This document shows, piece by piece, positions 44,764 through 53,492 of a stretch of DNA of 64,000 nt. The notes below the pieces were generated by a model. The model saw nothing but the letters and a program-made list of their open reading frames with translations. It did no database searches and was not told where the DNA came from. The translations under genes were made by a program, and so were the position numbers. The DNA lies in the NCBI GenBank assembly GCA_964383855.1, contig CAYLIP010000002.1:17250-81249 (forward strand), in the 5' to 3' direction. The stretch is from CAZHAC01 sp964383855 (GTDB lineage: Bacteria; Chloroflexota; Dormibacteria; Dormibacterales; Dormibacteraceae). The first letter of the stretch is position 1. Each line of letters opens with the position of its first letter.

Positions 44764-46020
44764 TCAGGCCGGCTGCCTTTGCGCTCGCGGCTCGCGGTAC
44801 ATCCGCCGCGCCGGCATCCAGGCCACGGCCAGCAGCCCGGCTCCCGATAGGCCCGCGAGGAGACCGATCACCGGCCTGACGCCGGCCAGCTGACCGACCA
44901 CCCCGAGCCCGATGAAAGCGAGGGACACCGCCCCGGCGAGCGTGTTCGAAGCCGCCGAGTAGAGTGCCCGCTCGTTCTCGGGAGCGGCATCGACGACATA
45001 GGTCTTGCGCCCGACGCGGGCCGCCGATCGCGCAGCCGAGGAGAGCAGGAAGACTCCAATGAAGATCGGCCCCGCGAGTCCGGCGTGGACGTTTCCGGCG
45101 GCCAATGCCACCAGTGCCGCGGCGACGCCCAGCAGTCCGCCCAAAACCATGACCAACCGGCTCGAGCGCCGGTCCGCCAGGCGCCCGAACAGCGGGCTGC
45201 CGAGCAACTGGGCCAGACCGACGGCGAAGATCAAAAGGCCGAGCGCGGCGGTGCCGCCGGAGACGCGCTGGGCCTCCAGCGCATAGAACGGCATCGCCAG
45301 CTCGGCAGCCAGCAGCAGGCAGCGGGCGAGCACGAACCGCTGGAGCCCAGGGTTGTCGCGTACCAAAGCGAGCGCCCGCCCCGCCTCGCCCCGCGCCGGC
45401 TCGCCTTGCGGCTCTGCCGGAGCCTCGGGGAGGAATGCGAAGAGAACGGCGCCCAGCAGCCAGAGCAGGCCCGCAAACGCGACCAGCGCCAGGAGAGTCC
45501 GCTCATCGCCGCTGCCGGTCAGCCGGGCGCCCAGGACCAGGCCGGCCGCGATCACCAGCGCCCCGCCGGCCGCCGAGCGGACGCCGAGCACCCGGCCACG
45601 GCTCCCGGTCCCGACCGCCCGGCCGACCACGTCACTGAAGACCACCGACCCGGTTCCGCTGGCAGCGCTGTAGATGGCCAGCAGCAGAAGCACGATGGCG
45701 CCCGCGGCCACGCCCGATGTGAGCGCCGCCGCCGGCATGGCGACCAGAGCAAGAGCCTGCACAGTGGCGGCGCCGGCCCAGAGCCACTTGCGGACCGCGA
45801 GGCGCCGGATCCAGCCCGCGGTCGCCACCTGCGGCAGCAGCGCGGCCCCGTTCCACACCGGCTGGAGGGCGCCGACCATGACCAGCGGCGCATGGAGGAC
45901 CGAGAGGAGCAGCGCGAGCACCAGGCCGGGGTCGGCAAGCTGCTCGCCCAGCTTGGTCACCCCGCCGTTCGCCGCCAGCAGCAGAAAGCGGCGCCGTTCG
46001 GTGTCCATTGCTATCAGCAT
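44764..46020 (-). CDS. MFS transporter
   Basis: About 418 residues with twelve helices. It has RRRFLLLAANGGVTKLGEQLADPG at the start, RKWLWAGAATVQALALVAMP, and a central loop rich in Pro and Glu (PEAPAEPQGEPARGEAG). The sequence is divergent for an MFS protein and the substrate is not identifiable. ATG 46020 is chosen; ATG 46008 would shorten it by four residues. A possible 16-residue ORF lies upstream on the same strand (46130-46180). Confidence 0.8.
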   Translation of the reverse strand: MLIAMDTERRRFLLLAANGGVTKLGEQLADPGLVLALLLSVLHAPLVMVGALQPVWNGAALLPQVATAGWIRRLAVRKWLWAGAATVQALALVAMPAAALTSGVAAGAIVLLLLAIYSAASGTGSVVFSDVVGRAVGTGSRGRVLGVRSAAGGALVIAAGLVLGARLTGSGDERTLLALVAFAGLLWLLGAVLFAFLPEAPAEPQGEPARGEAGRALALVRDNPGLQRFVLARCLLLAAELAMPFYALEAQRVSGGTAALGLLIFAVGLAQLLGSPLFGRLADRRSSRLVMVLGGLLGVAAALVALAAGNVHAGLAGPIFIGVFLLSSAARSAARVGRKTYVVDAAPENERALYSAASNTLAGAVSLAFIGLGVVGQLAGVRPVIGLLAGLSGAGLLAVAWMPARRMYREPRAQRQPA

Positions 46021-46129
46021 GCCTGACAGCGTCAATGACAGAGAGCGCTCGCCGGCCCCGGGCGTCTCGGGTGGGTGGGGGGGGAACCGATCGCCTGCCC
46101 CGGGGCCGGTCCGCGCTCCGTGGGGTGAC

Positions 46130-46180
46130 CTAGCCGAAGGTCCAGTCTTCGCTGCGGCCGGCAGTGGGCATCGCCTGCAT
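46130..46180 (-). CDS. Possible 16-residue peptide with a near-perfect ribosome binding site
   Basis: On the minus strand, ATG 46180 is preceded by AAGGAGG (46190-46196) at nine-base spacing and opens a 16-codon frame ending TAG at 46130: MQAMPTAGRSEDWTFG. It lies ~110 bases upstream of the MFS gene in the same direction, in a 355-base gap that otherwise holds no long gene. It could be a leader peptide or a secreted or modified peptide precursor. The RBS is far better than most in the window, but the short length makes chance possible. Confidence 0.4.
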   Translation of the reverse strand: MQAMPTAGRSEDWTFG

Positions 46181-46296
46181 GCTGTTCAACCTCCTTGCTC
46201 GGATTTGAGCGCCACCGGGCGGCACGCCGGCAACGTACGGTGGCCAGGGCGCCCTCGCAATCCGCATTTGTGCGTACGGGCAAGCCGCCAGGCGAT

Positions 46297-46312
46297 ATAC
46301 GTAATTACGTAT
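46297..46312. promoter_or_regulatory. Perfect 16-bp palindrome upstream of aroQ
   Basis: ATACGTAATTACGTAT is a self-complementary AT-rich sequence 64 bases upstream of aroQ, in a GC-rich background. It overlaps related TGCGTAC sequences at 46271 and 46312. It is a good candidate for a dimeric regulator site or a promoter element serving the divergent MFS/short-ORF and aroQK units. Confidence 0.55.
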
Positions 46313-46375
46313 GCGTACACTCGCCGCCTGCCGCCTCCAAGCGCTTTGCACTACCGTCTCGGCGCGGAGCGCAAC

Positions 46376-46831
46376 ATGAGCAGAGAACGCCCCCGGGTGC
46401 TTGTGATCAACGGGCCGAACCTGAATCTTCTGGGCACGCGTGAGCCGGCGATCTACGGAATCCAGACGCTGGCCGGCGTGGAGGACCGCGTGCGCGAGCG
46501 AGCGGCGCAGCTCGGCGCCGACGTCGAGTTCCGGCAGAGCAACGCCGAAGCCGAGATCGTCGGCTGGCTGCAGGGCGCGGGGGAGGGTTCGGAGTACGAC
46601 GCCGTGGTTCTCAACGCCGGCGCTCTGACCCACTACAGCGTGGCGCTGGCCGACGCCATCACGGCCGCCCGAGTGCGCGCCTACGAGGTCCACATCTCCA
46701 ATGTCCACGCGCGGGAGCCGTTCCGCCGCCACTCGGTGCTGTCGCCGGTGGCGGCAGGCATCCTGGTCGGGCTGGGGACGCTCGGCTACGAGCTGGCGCT
46801 CGAAGCCGCCGTCCGCGCCGCCCGCGGGTGA
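46376..46831 (+). CDS. aroQ: Type II 3-dehydroquinate dehydratase
   Basis: 151 residues, the usual size. The N-terminal VLVINGPNLNLLGTREPAIYG includes the catalytic Tyr in IYG and the flexible-loop Arg. VEFRQSNAEAEIVGWL follows, and YEVHISNVHAREPFRRHSVLS supplies the catalytic His and loop. It converts 3-dehydroquinate to 3-dehydroshikimate in the shikimate pathway. It overlaps aroK by four bases. Confidence 0.96.
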   Translation: MSRERPRVLVINGPNLNLLGTREPAIYGIQTLAGVEDRVRERAAQLGADVEFRQSNAEAEIVGWLQGAGEGSEYDAVVLNAGALTHYSVALADAITAARVRAYEVHISNVHAREPFRRHSVLSPVAAGILVGLGTLGYELALEAAVRAARG

Positions 46832-47358
46832 GCCGCCGGCGCCTCAACGATCGCCGCCCGGTCGCCCTGGCCGGCTTCATGGGTGCGGGCAAGTCCACCG
46901 TCGGCGCGCGCCTGGCGGAGCTGCTCGAGCGCACCTTCCACGACACCGACCGGCTGGTCGAGGAGAGGAGCGGACGCTCGGTGGCGGACTTCTTCGAGCG
47001 GGGCGAGGAAGCCGCCTTCCGGCGCCAGGAGGCGGCGGTGGTGGCCGAGGCCATGGGCTGGGAGGACGTCGTGGTCGCCCTGGGCGGCGGCGCGCTGCTC
47101 GACGAGCGCTCGCGGCGCTCGGTCCTCGAGCGATCGGTGCTCGTACACCTCGAGGTGCCCTGGGAGGAGCTGCAGCCCCGGCTGGCCGCGGTCTCCGGGT
47201 CACGACCGCTGCTCCGCGGCCGTCCCATCGAGGAGGTGCGCGCCCTCTACCTGGCGCGGCTGCCGGTCTACCGCCAGGCGCCGGTGCAGCTGCTGGTCGC
47301 CGAGGCGGACCCGGCCGCGACCGCGGCCCGGCTGGCCGCGCTGCTCCAGCGGGGCTGA
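46828..47358 (+). CDS. aroK: Shikimate kinase
   Basis: 176 residues. Walker A is GFMGAGKST, the substrate-binding DTDRLVEERSGRSVADFF (Asp and Arg) and VVALGGGAL motifs are present, and LRGRPIEEVRALYLARLPVY is the lid and adenine region. It phosphorylates shikimate and is coupled to aroQ through a GTGA overlap, starting at GTG 46828. The aroB, aroC and aroE genes are not in this window. Confidence 0.96.
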   Translation: MSRRRLNDRRPVALAGFMGAGKSTVGARLAELLERTFHDTDRLVEERSGRSVADFFERGEEAAFRRQEAAVVAEAMGWEDVVVALGGGALLDERSRRSVLERSVLVHLEVPWEELQPRLAAVSGSRPLLRGRPIEEVRALYLARLPVYRQAPVQLLVAEADPAATAARLAALLQRG

Positions 47359-47426
47359 CGCCCCCCGGACGTCGCCTGGCCGCTTCGGCCCCCGGCCGCC
47401 GGCGGTGCTGCATAGGATGAACGGCA

Positions 47427-47822
47427 GTGGCAAAGCGCGAGCTCTGGAAGGAGCAGCCCGACGACCATGATTACCCGGCGGCCCAGAACTTCCTCTCGCT
47501 GCTGGCGACGCCGGACGTGGCCGAGGAGCTGGCCGGGCGCCTGCGCGAGGCGCCGGTCGAGCGCTTCCTGGCCAAGGACCTGCTGCGCGCCGCCCGCCTG
47601 GCGCCCCTCGGCCCCGACAACGTGCACGTCGCCGGCGATCTGAAGAAGGTCAAGAAGGGCCGCCCCCTCTCGCCGGTCCTTTTGGTGAGGGGGCGGGTGG
47701 ACGCCGACATTCCGCTCGTCGTCGCCGACGGCTATCACCGCATCTGCGCCAGCTACCACCTAGACGAGGACGCCTCCATTCCCTGCCGGCTCGTCGACAT
47801 GCAGCGCGGGCGCGCGCGATGA
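47427..47822 (+). CDS. Hypothetical protein with ParB-like fold
   Basis: 131 residues: AAQNFLSLLATPDVAEELAG and FLAKDLLRAARLAPLGPDN, followed by SPVLLVRGRVDADIPLVVADGYHRICASYHL, where DGYHRxxA resembles the ParB/Srx GxxR fold. There is no helix-turn-helix partner domain. It overlaps the alcohol dehydrogenase start by four bases. Function unknown; such small ParB-like domains can be nucleotide-dependent regulators. Confidence 0.6.
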   Translation: MAKRELWKEQPDDHDYPAAQNFLSLLATPDVAEELAGRLREAPVERFLAKDLLRAARLAPLGPDNVHVAGDLKKVKKGRPLSPVLLVRGRVDADIPLVVADGYHRICASYHLDEDASIPCRLVDMQRGRAR

Positions 47823-48922
47823 GGGCCGCGGTCCTGCACGAGGCCGGCCGGCCGATGGCGGTCCACGACCTGGCCCTCGACCCGCCGCAGCGTGGTGAGG
47901 TGCTGGTCGAGGTGCGGGCCGCAGGGGTCTGTCACAGCGACCACCACTACATGAGCGGCGACCTGGCGACGCCCCTGCCCGTCGTGCTCGGCCACGAGGG
48001 CGCGGGCGTCGTGAGCGCGGTCGGGGAGGGCGTGTCGGGCGTGGCCCCGGGCGACCACGTGGTGCTGGTGTGGCGGCCCGCCTGCGGCCGCTGCGAGTTC
48101 TGCGTGCGCGGCCGGCCGGCGCTGTGCGAGCTGGGGCGGACGATGCGCGCCACCGGCGGCATGCGCGACGGCAGCACGCGGATGCATCTGGGGACGTCCG
48201 ACGTGCGTCACTTCCTGGGCGTCTCCTGCCTGGCCGAGCGGTGTGTCGTCGTCGAGGAGTCGCTGGTCCGGGTTCCCGACGACGTGCCCTTCGAGGTCGC
48301 CGCCATCCTCGGGTGCGCGGTCATCACCGGCGTCGGCGCGGTCATCAACGCGGCTCGCGTGCGGCCGGGCTCGAGCGTCCTCGTGATCGGGGCCGGTGGA
48401 GTCGGCCTGCCCGCCGTGATGGGCGCGCAGCTGGCGGGGGCGGCCCGCATCATCGCCGCCGATCGGGTGCCGTTCAAGCTCGAGCTGGCCCGCGAGTTCG
48501 GCGCCACCGACGTGATCGACGCCGGCCAGACCGACCTGGTCAAGGAGGTGCGCCGGCTGACCGGCGACGGCGTCGACTACTCGTTCGAGGTGATCGGCCG
48601 CGCCGAGACGGTGGTCGACGCGGTCCGCTCGCTCAGGCGGGGCGGGGTGGCGACCGCGGTCGGGCTGGGGCCGATGGACGCGCGGGCGGCCATCCCCTTC
48701 GGCGACCTGATCCTGCAGGAGAAGACGCTTCAGGGGTCGCTCTACGGCTCGGCCGCCCCGAGCTTTGAGATCGGCCGCCTGATCGATCTCTACCGGGCCG
48801 GGCGCCTGCCGCTGGACCGCCTGGTCAGCCGCACCTATCCCCTGGAGGAGGTCAACGAGGCGTACCAGGCGATGCTCGACGGCGAGGTGGCGCGGGCCGT
48901 GATCGTCCCGCGGGCGGACTAG
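47819..48922 (+). CDS. Zinc-dependent alcohol dehydrogenase, class III-like
   Basis: 367 residues. The catalytic zinc site is VCHSDHHYM (Cys) with GHEGAG (His/Glu), and the structural zinc set is CGRCEFC plus a further Cys (CELGR). The Rossmann motif is VIGAGGVGLPAVMG, typical of NAD-linked medium-chain dehydrogenases. It is similar to class III and mycothiol- or NDMA-dependent enzymes. Its start overlaps the ParB-like gene and its end overlaps the convergent livF by four bases. Confidence 0.92.
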   Translation: MRAAVLHEAGRPMAVHDLALDPPQRGEVLVEVRAAGVCHSDHHYMSGDLATPLPVVLGHEGAGVVSAVGEGVSGVAPGDHVVLVWRPACGRCEFCVRGRPALCELGRTMRATGGMRDGSTRMHLGTSDVRHFLGVSCLAERCVVVEESLVRVPDDVPFEVAAILGCAVITGVGAVINAARVRPGSSVLVIGAGGVGLPAVMGAQLAGAARIIAADRVPFKLELAREFGATDVIDAGQTDLVKEVRRLTGDGVDYSFEVIGRAETVVDAVRSLRRGGVATAVGLGPMDARAAIPFGDLILQEKTLQGSLYGSAAPSFEIGRLIDLYRAGRLPLDRLVSRTYPLEEVNEAYQAMLDGEVARAVIVPRAD

Positions 48923-49647
48923 GCTCCCTCGACCCGCGCACCCAGGTATGCTCCGCGCATCCGCTCATCCTTGAGCAGCGCGGCCGCCGTGTCCTCGAGC
49001 ACGATGCGGCCCGTCTCCAGCACGTAGCCTCGGGCCGCCGTGTTGAGCGCCATGAACGCGTTCTGCTCCACGAGCAGGATGGCCGTCCCCGCCTGGTTGA
49101 TCTCCCGGATGGTCTTGAAGACCGACTGCACCAGCACCGGCGCCAGCCCCAGCGACGGCTCGTCGAGAAGCAGCAGGCGCGGCCTGGCCATCAGCGCCCG
49201 GCCGATCGCCAGCATCTGCTGCTGGCCGCCGGAGAGCATCCAGCCCAGCCGGTTGCGGAACTCCTCGAGAACCGGGAAGAGGGCGTACACCCGCCGCAGG
49301 TCGTCCTCGAAGCCGTTCCTCGACGCTCGTCCGACCGCGCCCAGGCGCAGGTTGTCGTAGACGGTCAGTCCCGGGAAGACCTTGCGCCCCTCGGGGGCGT
49401 GCGAGATGCCGAGCCTGACCACCGCCTCCGGATTCAGGCGATCGATGCGCCGGCCGCCGAAGCTGATCGATCCTCCCGATGAGCGGAGCAGGCCGGAGAT
49501 CGTCCTCAGGGTCGTCGTCTTGCCGGCGCCGTTGGCGCCGATCAGGGCCACGGTCTCGCCCTCGCCGACGCTGAAGCTGACGCCCTTCAGCGCGCGGACG
49601 GCGCCATAGCCGGCGACCAGGCCGTCGACCTCAAGCAACCGGTTCAA
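48919..49647 (-). CDS. livF: Branched-chain amino-acid-type ABC transporter ATPase, LivF
   Basis: 242 residues with Walker A GANGAGKT, signature LSGGQQQML and Walker B LLLLDEPSLGL, and the usual LivF ending. It is the second ATPase of a HAAT-family importer made with the four upstream genes. It overlaps livG by 17 bases. Although called liv, the substrate need not be leucine: the operon begins with L-fuconate dehydratase. Confidence 0.93.
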   Translation of the reverse strand: MNRLLEVDGLVAGYGAVRALKGVSFSVGEGETVALIGANGAGKTTTLRTISGLLRSSGGSISFGGRRIDRLNPEAVVRLGISHAPEGRKVFPGLTVYDNLRLGAVGRASRNGFEDDLRRVYALFPVLEEFRNRLGWMLSGGQQQMLAIGRALMARPRLLLLDEPSLGLAPVLVQSVFKTIREINQAGTAILLVEQNAFMALNTAARGYVLETGRIVLEDTAAALLKDERMRGAYLGARVEGA

Positions 49648-50401
49648 TCGTCTCCGGCCTCCCCAGGTATGCCTCGACCACCGCCTCGTCCCGCTGGATG
49701 TCGGCCGGCGTGCCCTCGGCGATCTTGCGACCGAAGTTGAGCACCGTTACGCGGTCGGAGAGGGGGATCACCATGCTCATGTCGTGCTCGACCAGAAGCA
49801 TCGTCAGCCCCTCGCCGCGCAGGCGCCGGAGGACCTGGGATAGCTCCTCTGTCTCCGCCGCGTTGAGGCCGGCCGCCGGCTCGTCGAGCAGCAGCAGCCG
49901 GGGCCTGGAGGCAAGGGCGCGGGCCAGCTCGAGCAGTCGCTGCTGGCCGTAGGGAAGGTTGCGCGCCAGCTTCTCCTCCCGGCCGGCCAGCCCGACGCGT
50001 TCGAGCATCTCGCGTGCCCGGGCGCCGATCACGGCCTCCTCCGCGCGCGCGCCCGTGATCGCGCCCCAGAGCCCGGCTCGCGACCAGGACTGGCAGCCCA
50101 CCATCACGTTCTCGAGCACGGTGAGCTCGCGGAAGAGCCGGATGTTCTGGAAGGTCCGCGCCAGGCCCGCGCGCACCATCCGGTGCGGGCGCCAGCGACC
50201 GAGCGTCCGGTCGAAGAGCCGGATCGTCCCCGACGTCGGCACGTAGACGCCCGAGAGCAGGTTCAGGACGGTCGTCTTGCCGGAGCCGTTGGGACCGATC
50301 AGGGCGTGGATGGTTCCCTCCTCGACCGCCAGGTCGAGGCCGTCGACGGCGACCAGGCCACCGAACTCCTTGCGGAGACCGTCAACCTGCAGGAGTGGCA
50401 T
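49631..50401 (-). CDS. livG: ABC transporter ATPase, LivG
   Basis: 256 residues: Walker A GPNGSGKT, signature NLPYGQQRLLELARAL, Walker B LLLLDEPAAGLN, and LARTFQNIRLFRELTVLENVMVG, the typical LivG block. It overlaps livM by 20 bases and livF by 17, which fits a tightly coupled operon. Confidence 0.94.
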   Translation of the reverse strand: MPLLQVDGLRKEFGGLVAVDGLDLAVEEGTIHALIGPNGSGKTTVLNLLSGVYVPTSGTIRLFDRTLGRWRPHRMVRAGLARTFQNIRLFRELTVLENVMVGCQSWSRAGLWGAITGARAEEAVIGARAREMLERVGLAGREEKLARNLPYGQQRLLELARALASRPRLLLLDEPAAGLNAAETEELSQVLRRLRGEGLTMLLVEHDMSMVIPLSDRVTVLNFGRKIAEGTPADIQRDEAVVEAYLGRPETIEPVA

Positions 50402-51392
50402 CCGCGGGTATGTCTCCGGTCTGGGCCAGCATCCGGGGCGCCTCCTCCTCGCGGCCCCGGGCGCGCCACCAAAGGCGCATCGCCATGCCCGCGATCCCGT
50501 CGGGCATGAACACCATGAGAACGATGATCGCCGCGCCGTAGACGGCGAAGTAGCTGTTCTGCAGAAAGCGCAGGAACTCGGGGAGAAGGGTCAGCAGGAA
50601 GGCGCCGACGATGCTGCCGACCACCGTCGTCGAGCCCCCGATCACGAGCATGGCCAGCATCGTGACCGAGACGTCGAAGCTGAAAGTCTCGGGTGCGATG
50701 AAGAGGGCGAAATGCGCCCAGAGGGCTCCTGCCAGGCCGCCGTACGCGGCCGAGAGCGTGAAGGCCGCGACCTTGTACCGCGTGCTGTCGACGCCGACCG
50801 CCTCCGCCGCCAGCTCGTTCTCGCGGATCGCGTTGAGGGCCCGTCCCATGCGCGAGCGCGAGACGCGGGCGGCGACGAAGATGGCGAGCGCGAAGAAGAG
50901 GAAGACCAGGTAGAAGTAGAGGCCCGGGTGGGCGAGCGACACGCCCGCCACGGAGGTCGGCCGGATGCCGGGGATGCCGTCGGCGCCGCCGGTCACCGGC
51001 CGCCAGTTGAAGAAGACGAGGTCGACGATGATTCCAAAGCCGATCGTCGTCATGGCCAGGTAGTGCCCGGAGAGCTTGAGCGAGGGCACCCCCAGGATCA
51101 CGCCGAAGGCGGCGGCGAAGACGATCGCGATCGGGATGTTGACCCAGACCGGGAAGCCGAGGCGGGTGCTGAGGATGGCCGAGATGTACGCCCCCAGGCC
51201 GAAGAAGGCGGCCTGCGCAAGGGATAGCTGACCGGTCATCCCGAGCACGAAGTAGAGGCCGAGGACGGCGATGGCGAAGATCATGGACTGGTCGAGCAGG
51301 TTCAGGTAGTAGCGCGATAGACCCCACCAGGGGACCGACGCCAGGACCAACGCCAGGACGCCCCAGACCGCGAGCGACCGAATGCGCGTCAT
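50382..51392 (-). CDS. livM: ABC transporter permease, LivM
   Basis: 336 residues with about eight to ten helices; FVLGMTGQLSLAQAAFFGLGAYISAIL and GGLAGALWAHFALFIAPETFSFD are LivM blocks. Start ATG 51392 overlaps the livH stop by four bases. Membrane component of the importer. Confidence 0.93.
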   Translation of the reverse strand: MTRIRSLAVWGVLALVLASVPWWGLSRYYLNLLDQSMIFAIAVLGLYFVLGMTGQLSLAQAAFFGLGAYISAILSTRLGFPVWVNIPIAIVFAAAFGVILGVPSLKLSGHYLAMTTIGFGIIVDLVFFNWRPVTGGADGIPGIRPTSVAGVSLAHPGLYFYLVFLFFALAIFVAARVSRSRMGRALNAIRENELAAEAVGVDSTRYKVAAFTLSAAYGGLAGALWAHFALFIAPETFSFDVSVTMLAMLVIGGSTTVVGSIVGAFLLTLLPEFLRFLQNSYFAVYGAAIIVLMVFMPDGIAGMAMRLWWRARGREEEAPRMLAQTGDIPADATPAG

Positions 51393-52267
51393 GCGCGCTC
51401 CACCACCCGCTCGCCGAAGATGCCCTGCGGCCGCAGCAGCAGCACCAGGATCATCACGATGAAGGAGTAGGCGTCGCGGTACTCGGGCGCCAGGAAGGCC
51501 GCGGCGAAGATCTCGACCAGGCCGAGCAGGAGGCCGCCGACGATGGCTCCCGGCACGCTCCCGAAGCCGCCCACGATGCTGGCCGAGAAGGCCTTCAGCG
51601 CGAGCGGACCGCCGAAGTCCTTGTTGACCGTGAAGATGGGCCCGATCAGGATGCCGGCCACCGCGCCGAGCACGGCGCTGTAGGCGAAGGTGATGGCGAT
51701 CATCGTTCCCGCCCGCACCCCGAGCAGGCGCGCGGTGTCCTTGTCCTGCGCGACCGCCTGCAGCTGCTTGCCCAGCAAGGTCCGCTCGAAGAGCAGGTAC
51801 TGGAGCACCAGCAGCACGGCGGTGACCCCGATGATCAGCAGGTGCTGCGGCACGACGTGCACAGACGAGAGCGAGATCGTCTGGTTGGAGGGGAAGATGC
51901 CGGGGAACCGAAGTGGAACCGCACCCCAGATCAGCTGCGCTCCGTTGCGCAGGAGAACCGAGGCTCCGATCGTGCTGATCACGACCGGGAGGAAGGTCCG
52001 GTTGCGGAGCGGGTAGTAGGCGACCGCCTGGAAGACCAGGCCGAAGCCGACCATGACCACGATCGTGGCCAGGTAGGCGACGTACCAGGGGAGGCCGGTC
52101 ATGGTCAGGAACGTCAGGCCGATGAAGGCCGGGATCATCACGAACTCGCCCTGGGCGAAGTTGACGACCCCGACCGCGTTGTAGATCAGCACGAAGCCGA
52201 GCGCGACCAGGGCATAGAGGCAGCCGAAGGCCAGACCGGTGACGACGAGCTGAACGATGGTTCCCAA
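51389..52267 (-). CDS. livH: ABC transporter permease, LivH
   Basis: About 292 residues: ALGFVLIYNAVGVVNFAQGEFVMIPAF and LGVRAGTMIAITFAYSAVLGAVAGI are the LivH signature stretches. The start is TTG 52267, which sits five bases after the binding-protein stop. It forms the permease dimer with LivM. Confidence 0.92.
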   Translation of the reverse strand: MGTIVQLVVTGLAFGCLYALVALGFVLIYNAVGVVNFAQGEFVMIPAFIGLTFLTMTGLPWYVAYLATIVVMVGFGLVFQAVAYYPLRNRTFLPVVISTIGASVLLRNGAQLIWGAVPLRFPGIFPSNQTISLSSVHVVPQHLLIIGVTAVLLVLQYLLFERTLLGKQLQAVAQDKDTARLLGVRAGTMIAITFAYSAVLGAVAGILIGPIFTVNKDFGGPLALKAFSASIVGGFGSVPGAIVGGLLLGLVEIFAAAFLAPEYRDAYSFIVMILVLLLRPQGIFGERVVERA

Positions 52268-52272
52268 CGGGG

Positions 52273-53475
52273 CTAGACCGTCTCCACCTTTTTGAGCTGC
52301 TTCTTGCCGTCCTGCATCTGGACGATGGTGGCCGAGTGCAGGCCGTCGCCCTTGCTGTCGAAGTCGACCTTGCCCACCACCCGCTGCAGGCCGTGGATGC
52401 CGGCGAGCGCGTCGCGCACCTTGGCTTTGTCGACCGACCCCGCCTTCTCGACCGCGGCCTTGATCACGTAGAGCGAGTCGTAGACCCAAGCCGAGAGGTC
52501 GTCGGGTGTCGAGGTGTACTTCTTCTGGTAGGCGTTGTAGTAGTCCTTGGCCACCGCCGCCACGTCGGGCATGTAGTCGACCGCCGCGTAGATGCCGTCC
52601 TGCGCGGTCTTGGCCAGGTCGTAGACGACCGTGACCGCGGTCGAGGGCGAGCCCATGATCTTCGCCGTCACGCCCTGCTGCTTCAGCTGCGGCAGGATCA
52701 CGCCGTCGTCGGAGGTGTTGGTGGCGTAGATGATGAGCGCGTCCGGGTTGGCGCTCTTGATGTTGGTGAGCTGGGCCGTGAAGTCCTTGTCGCCGCCCGT
52801 GTACTTCTCGTTGCGGACGATGGTCGCGCCCTTGTCCTTGGCGGCCTGCTCGACCAGGGCGGCTCCGCCGCTGCCGAAGGCGTCGGAGTCGTGCAGGATC
52901 GCGATCCGGTTGAGCTTCATGTCCTCGGTGATGTACTTCACCATGGCGGGCGCGGCCACGCCGTCATTGGGCCGCATCCGGAAGAGCCACTTCACGCCTT
53001 TTTGAGTGAGGGTCACGTTGGTCCCGCCCACGAGGGTCGGGATCGCGGCCTGGTTGATCTGGTCGAGCATGGCCAGGACCTGCGTCGACTTGACCGGACC
53101 GATCAGCACGTCGACGTTGTCCTGGTCGATCGCCTTCCTGAAGGCGTTGACGGCGCCCGGGTCGGTCGACTGCGAGTCCTCGGTGAAGAGCTGGATCTTG
53201 CTCTTGCCCCCGATGCCGCCCTTGCCGTTGATCTCGTCCACGCCGAGCTGGATGGCCTTGATCGCGAGCGAGCCCTCGTCGGCGGACTTCCCGGTGACGG
53301 TCGTGATGAAGCCGACCTTGATCGTGCTCGGCAGGCCGCTGGCGGACGATGAGCCCGAGCTCTCCGAGCCCGGCGCGCCGCAGGCAGCGAGCAGCTCGGG
53401 GAAGGCGAGCCCGGCCCCCACGACGCCGGCGGCGCGGCCGGTTCGCTTCAGGAATTCACGCCTGCTCCACTCCAT
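52273..53475 (-). CDS. ABC transporter substrate-binding lipoprotein, LivK-like, Tat-exported
   Basis: 400 residues. The N terminus MEWSRREFLKRTGRAAG carries the twin-Arg Tat signal and a lipobox (ELLAACGAP). Mature blocks are IKVGFITTVTGKSADEG and VNAFRKAIDQDNVDVLIGPV, followed by AYQKKYTSTPDDLSAWVYDSLYVIKAA, as in Leu/Ile/Val or urea-type binding proteins. A good GGAGG precedes ATG 53475. It begins 17 bases after L-fuconate dehydratase, so the ligand may be a sugar acid or deoxy-sugar derivative rather than an amino acid. Confidence 0.92.
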   Translation of the reverse strand: MEWSRREFLKRTGRAAGVVGAGLAFPELLAACGAPGSESSGSSSASGLPSTIKVGFITTVTGKSADEGSLAIKAIQLGVDEINGKGGIGGKSKIQLFTEDSQSTDPGAVNAFRKAIDQDNVDVLIGPVKSTQVLAMLDQINQAAIPTLVGGTNVTLTQKGVKWLFRMRPNDGVAAPAMVKYITEDMKLNRIAILHDSDAFGSGGAALVEQAAKDKGATIVRNEKYTGGDKDFTAQLTNIKSANPDALIIYATNTSDDGVILPQLKQQGVTAKIMGSPSTAVTVVYDLAKTAQDGIYAAVDYMPDVAAVAKDYYNAYQKKYTSTPDDLSAWVYDSLYVIKAAVEKAGSVDKAKVRDALAGIHGLQRVVGKVDFDSKGDGLHSATIVQMQDGKKQLKKVETV

Positions 53476-53492
53476 TCCGGATCCTCCATCTC

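Noticed and set aside
46032..46283. 83-codon minus-strand frame in the aroQ-MFS gap
   Set aside because: Composition and lack of RBS argue against it; the 16-codon frame with a strong RBS in the same gap is the better candidate.
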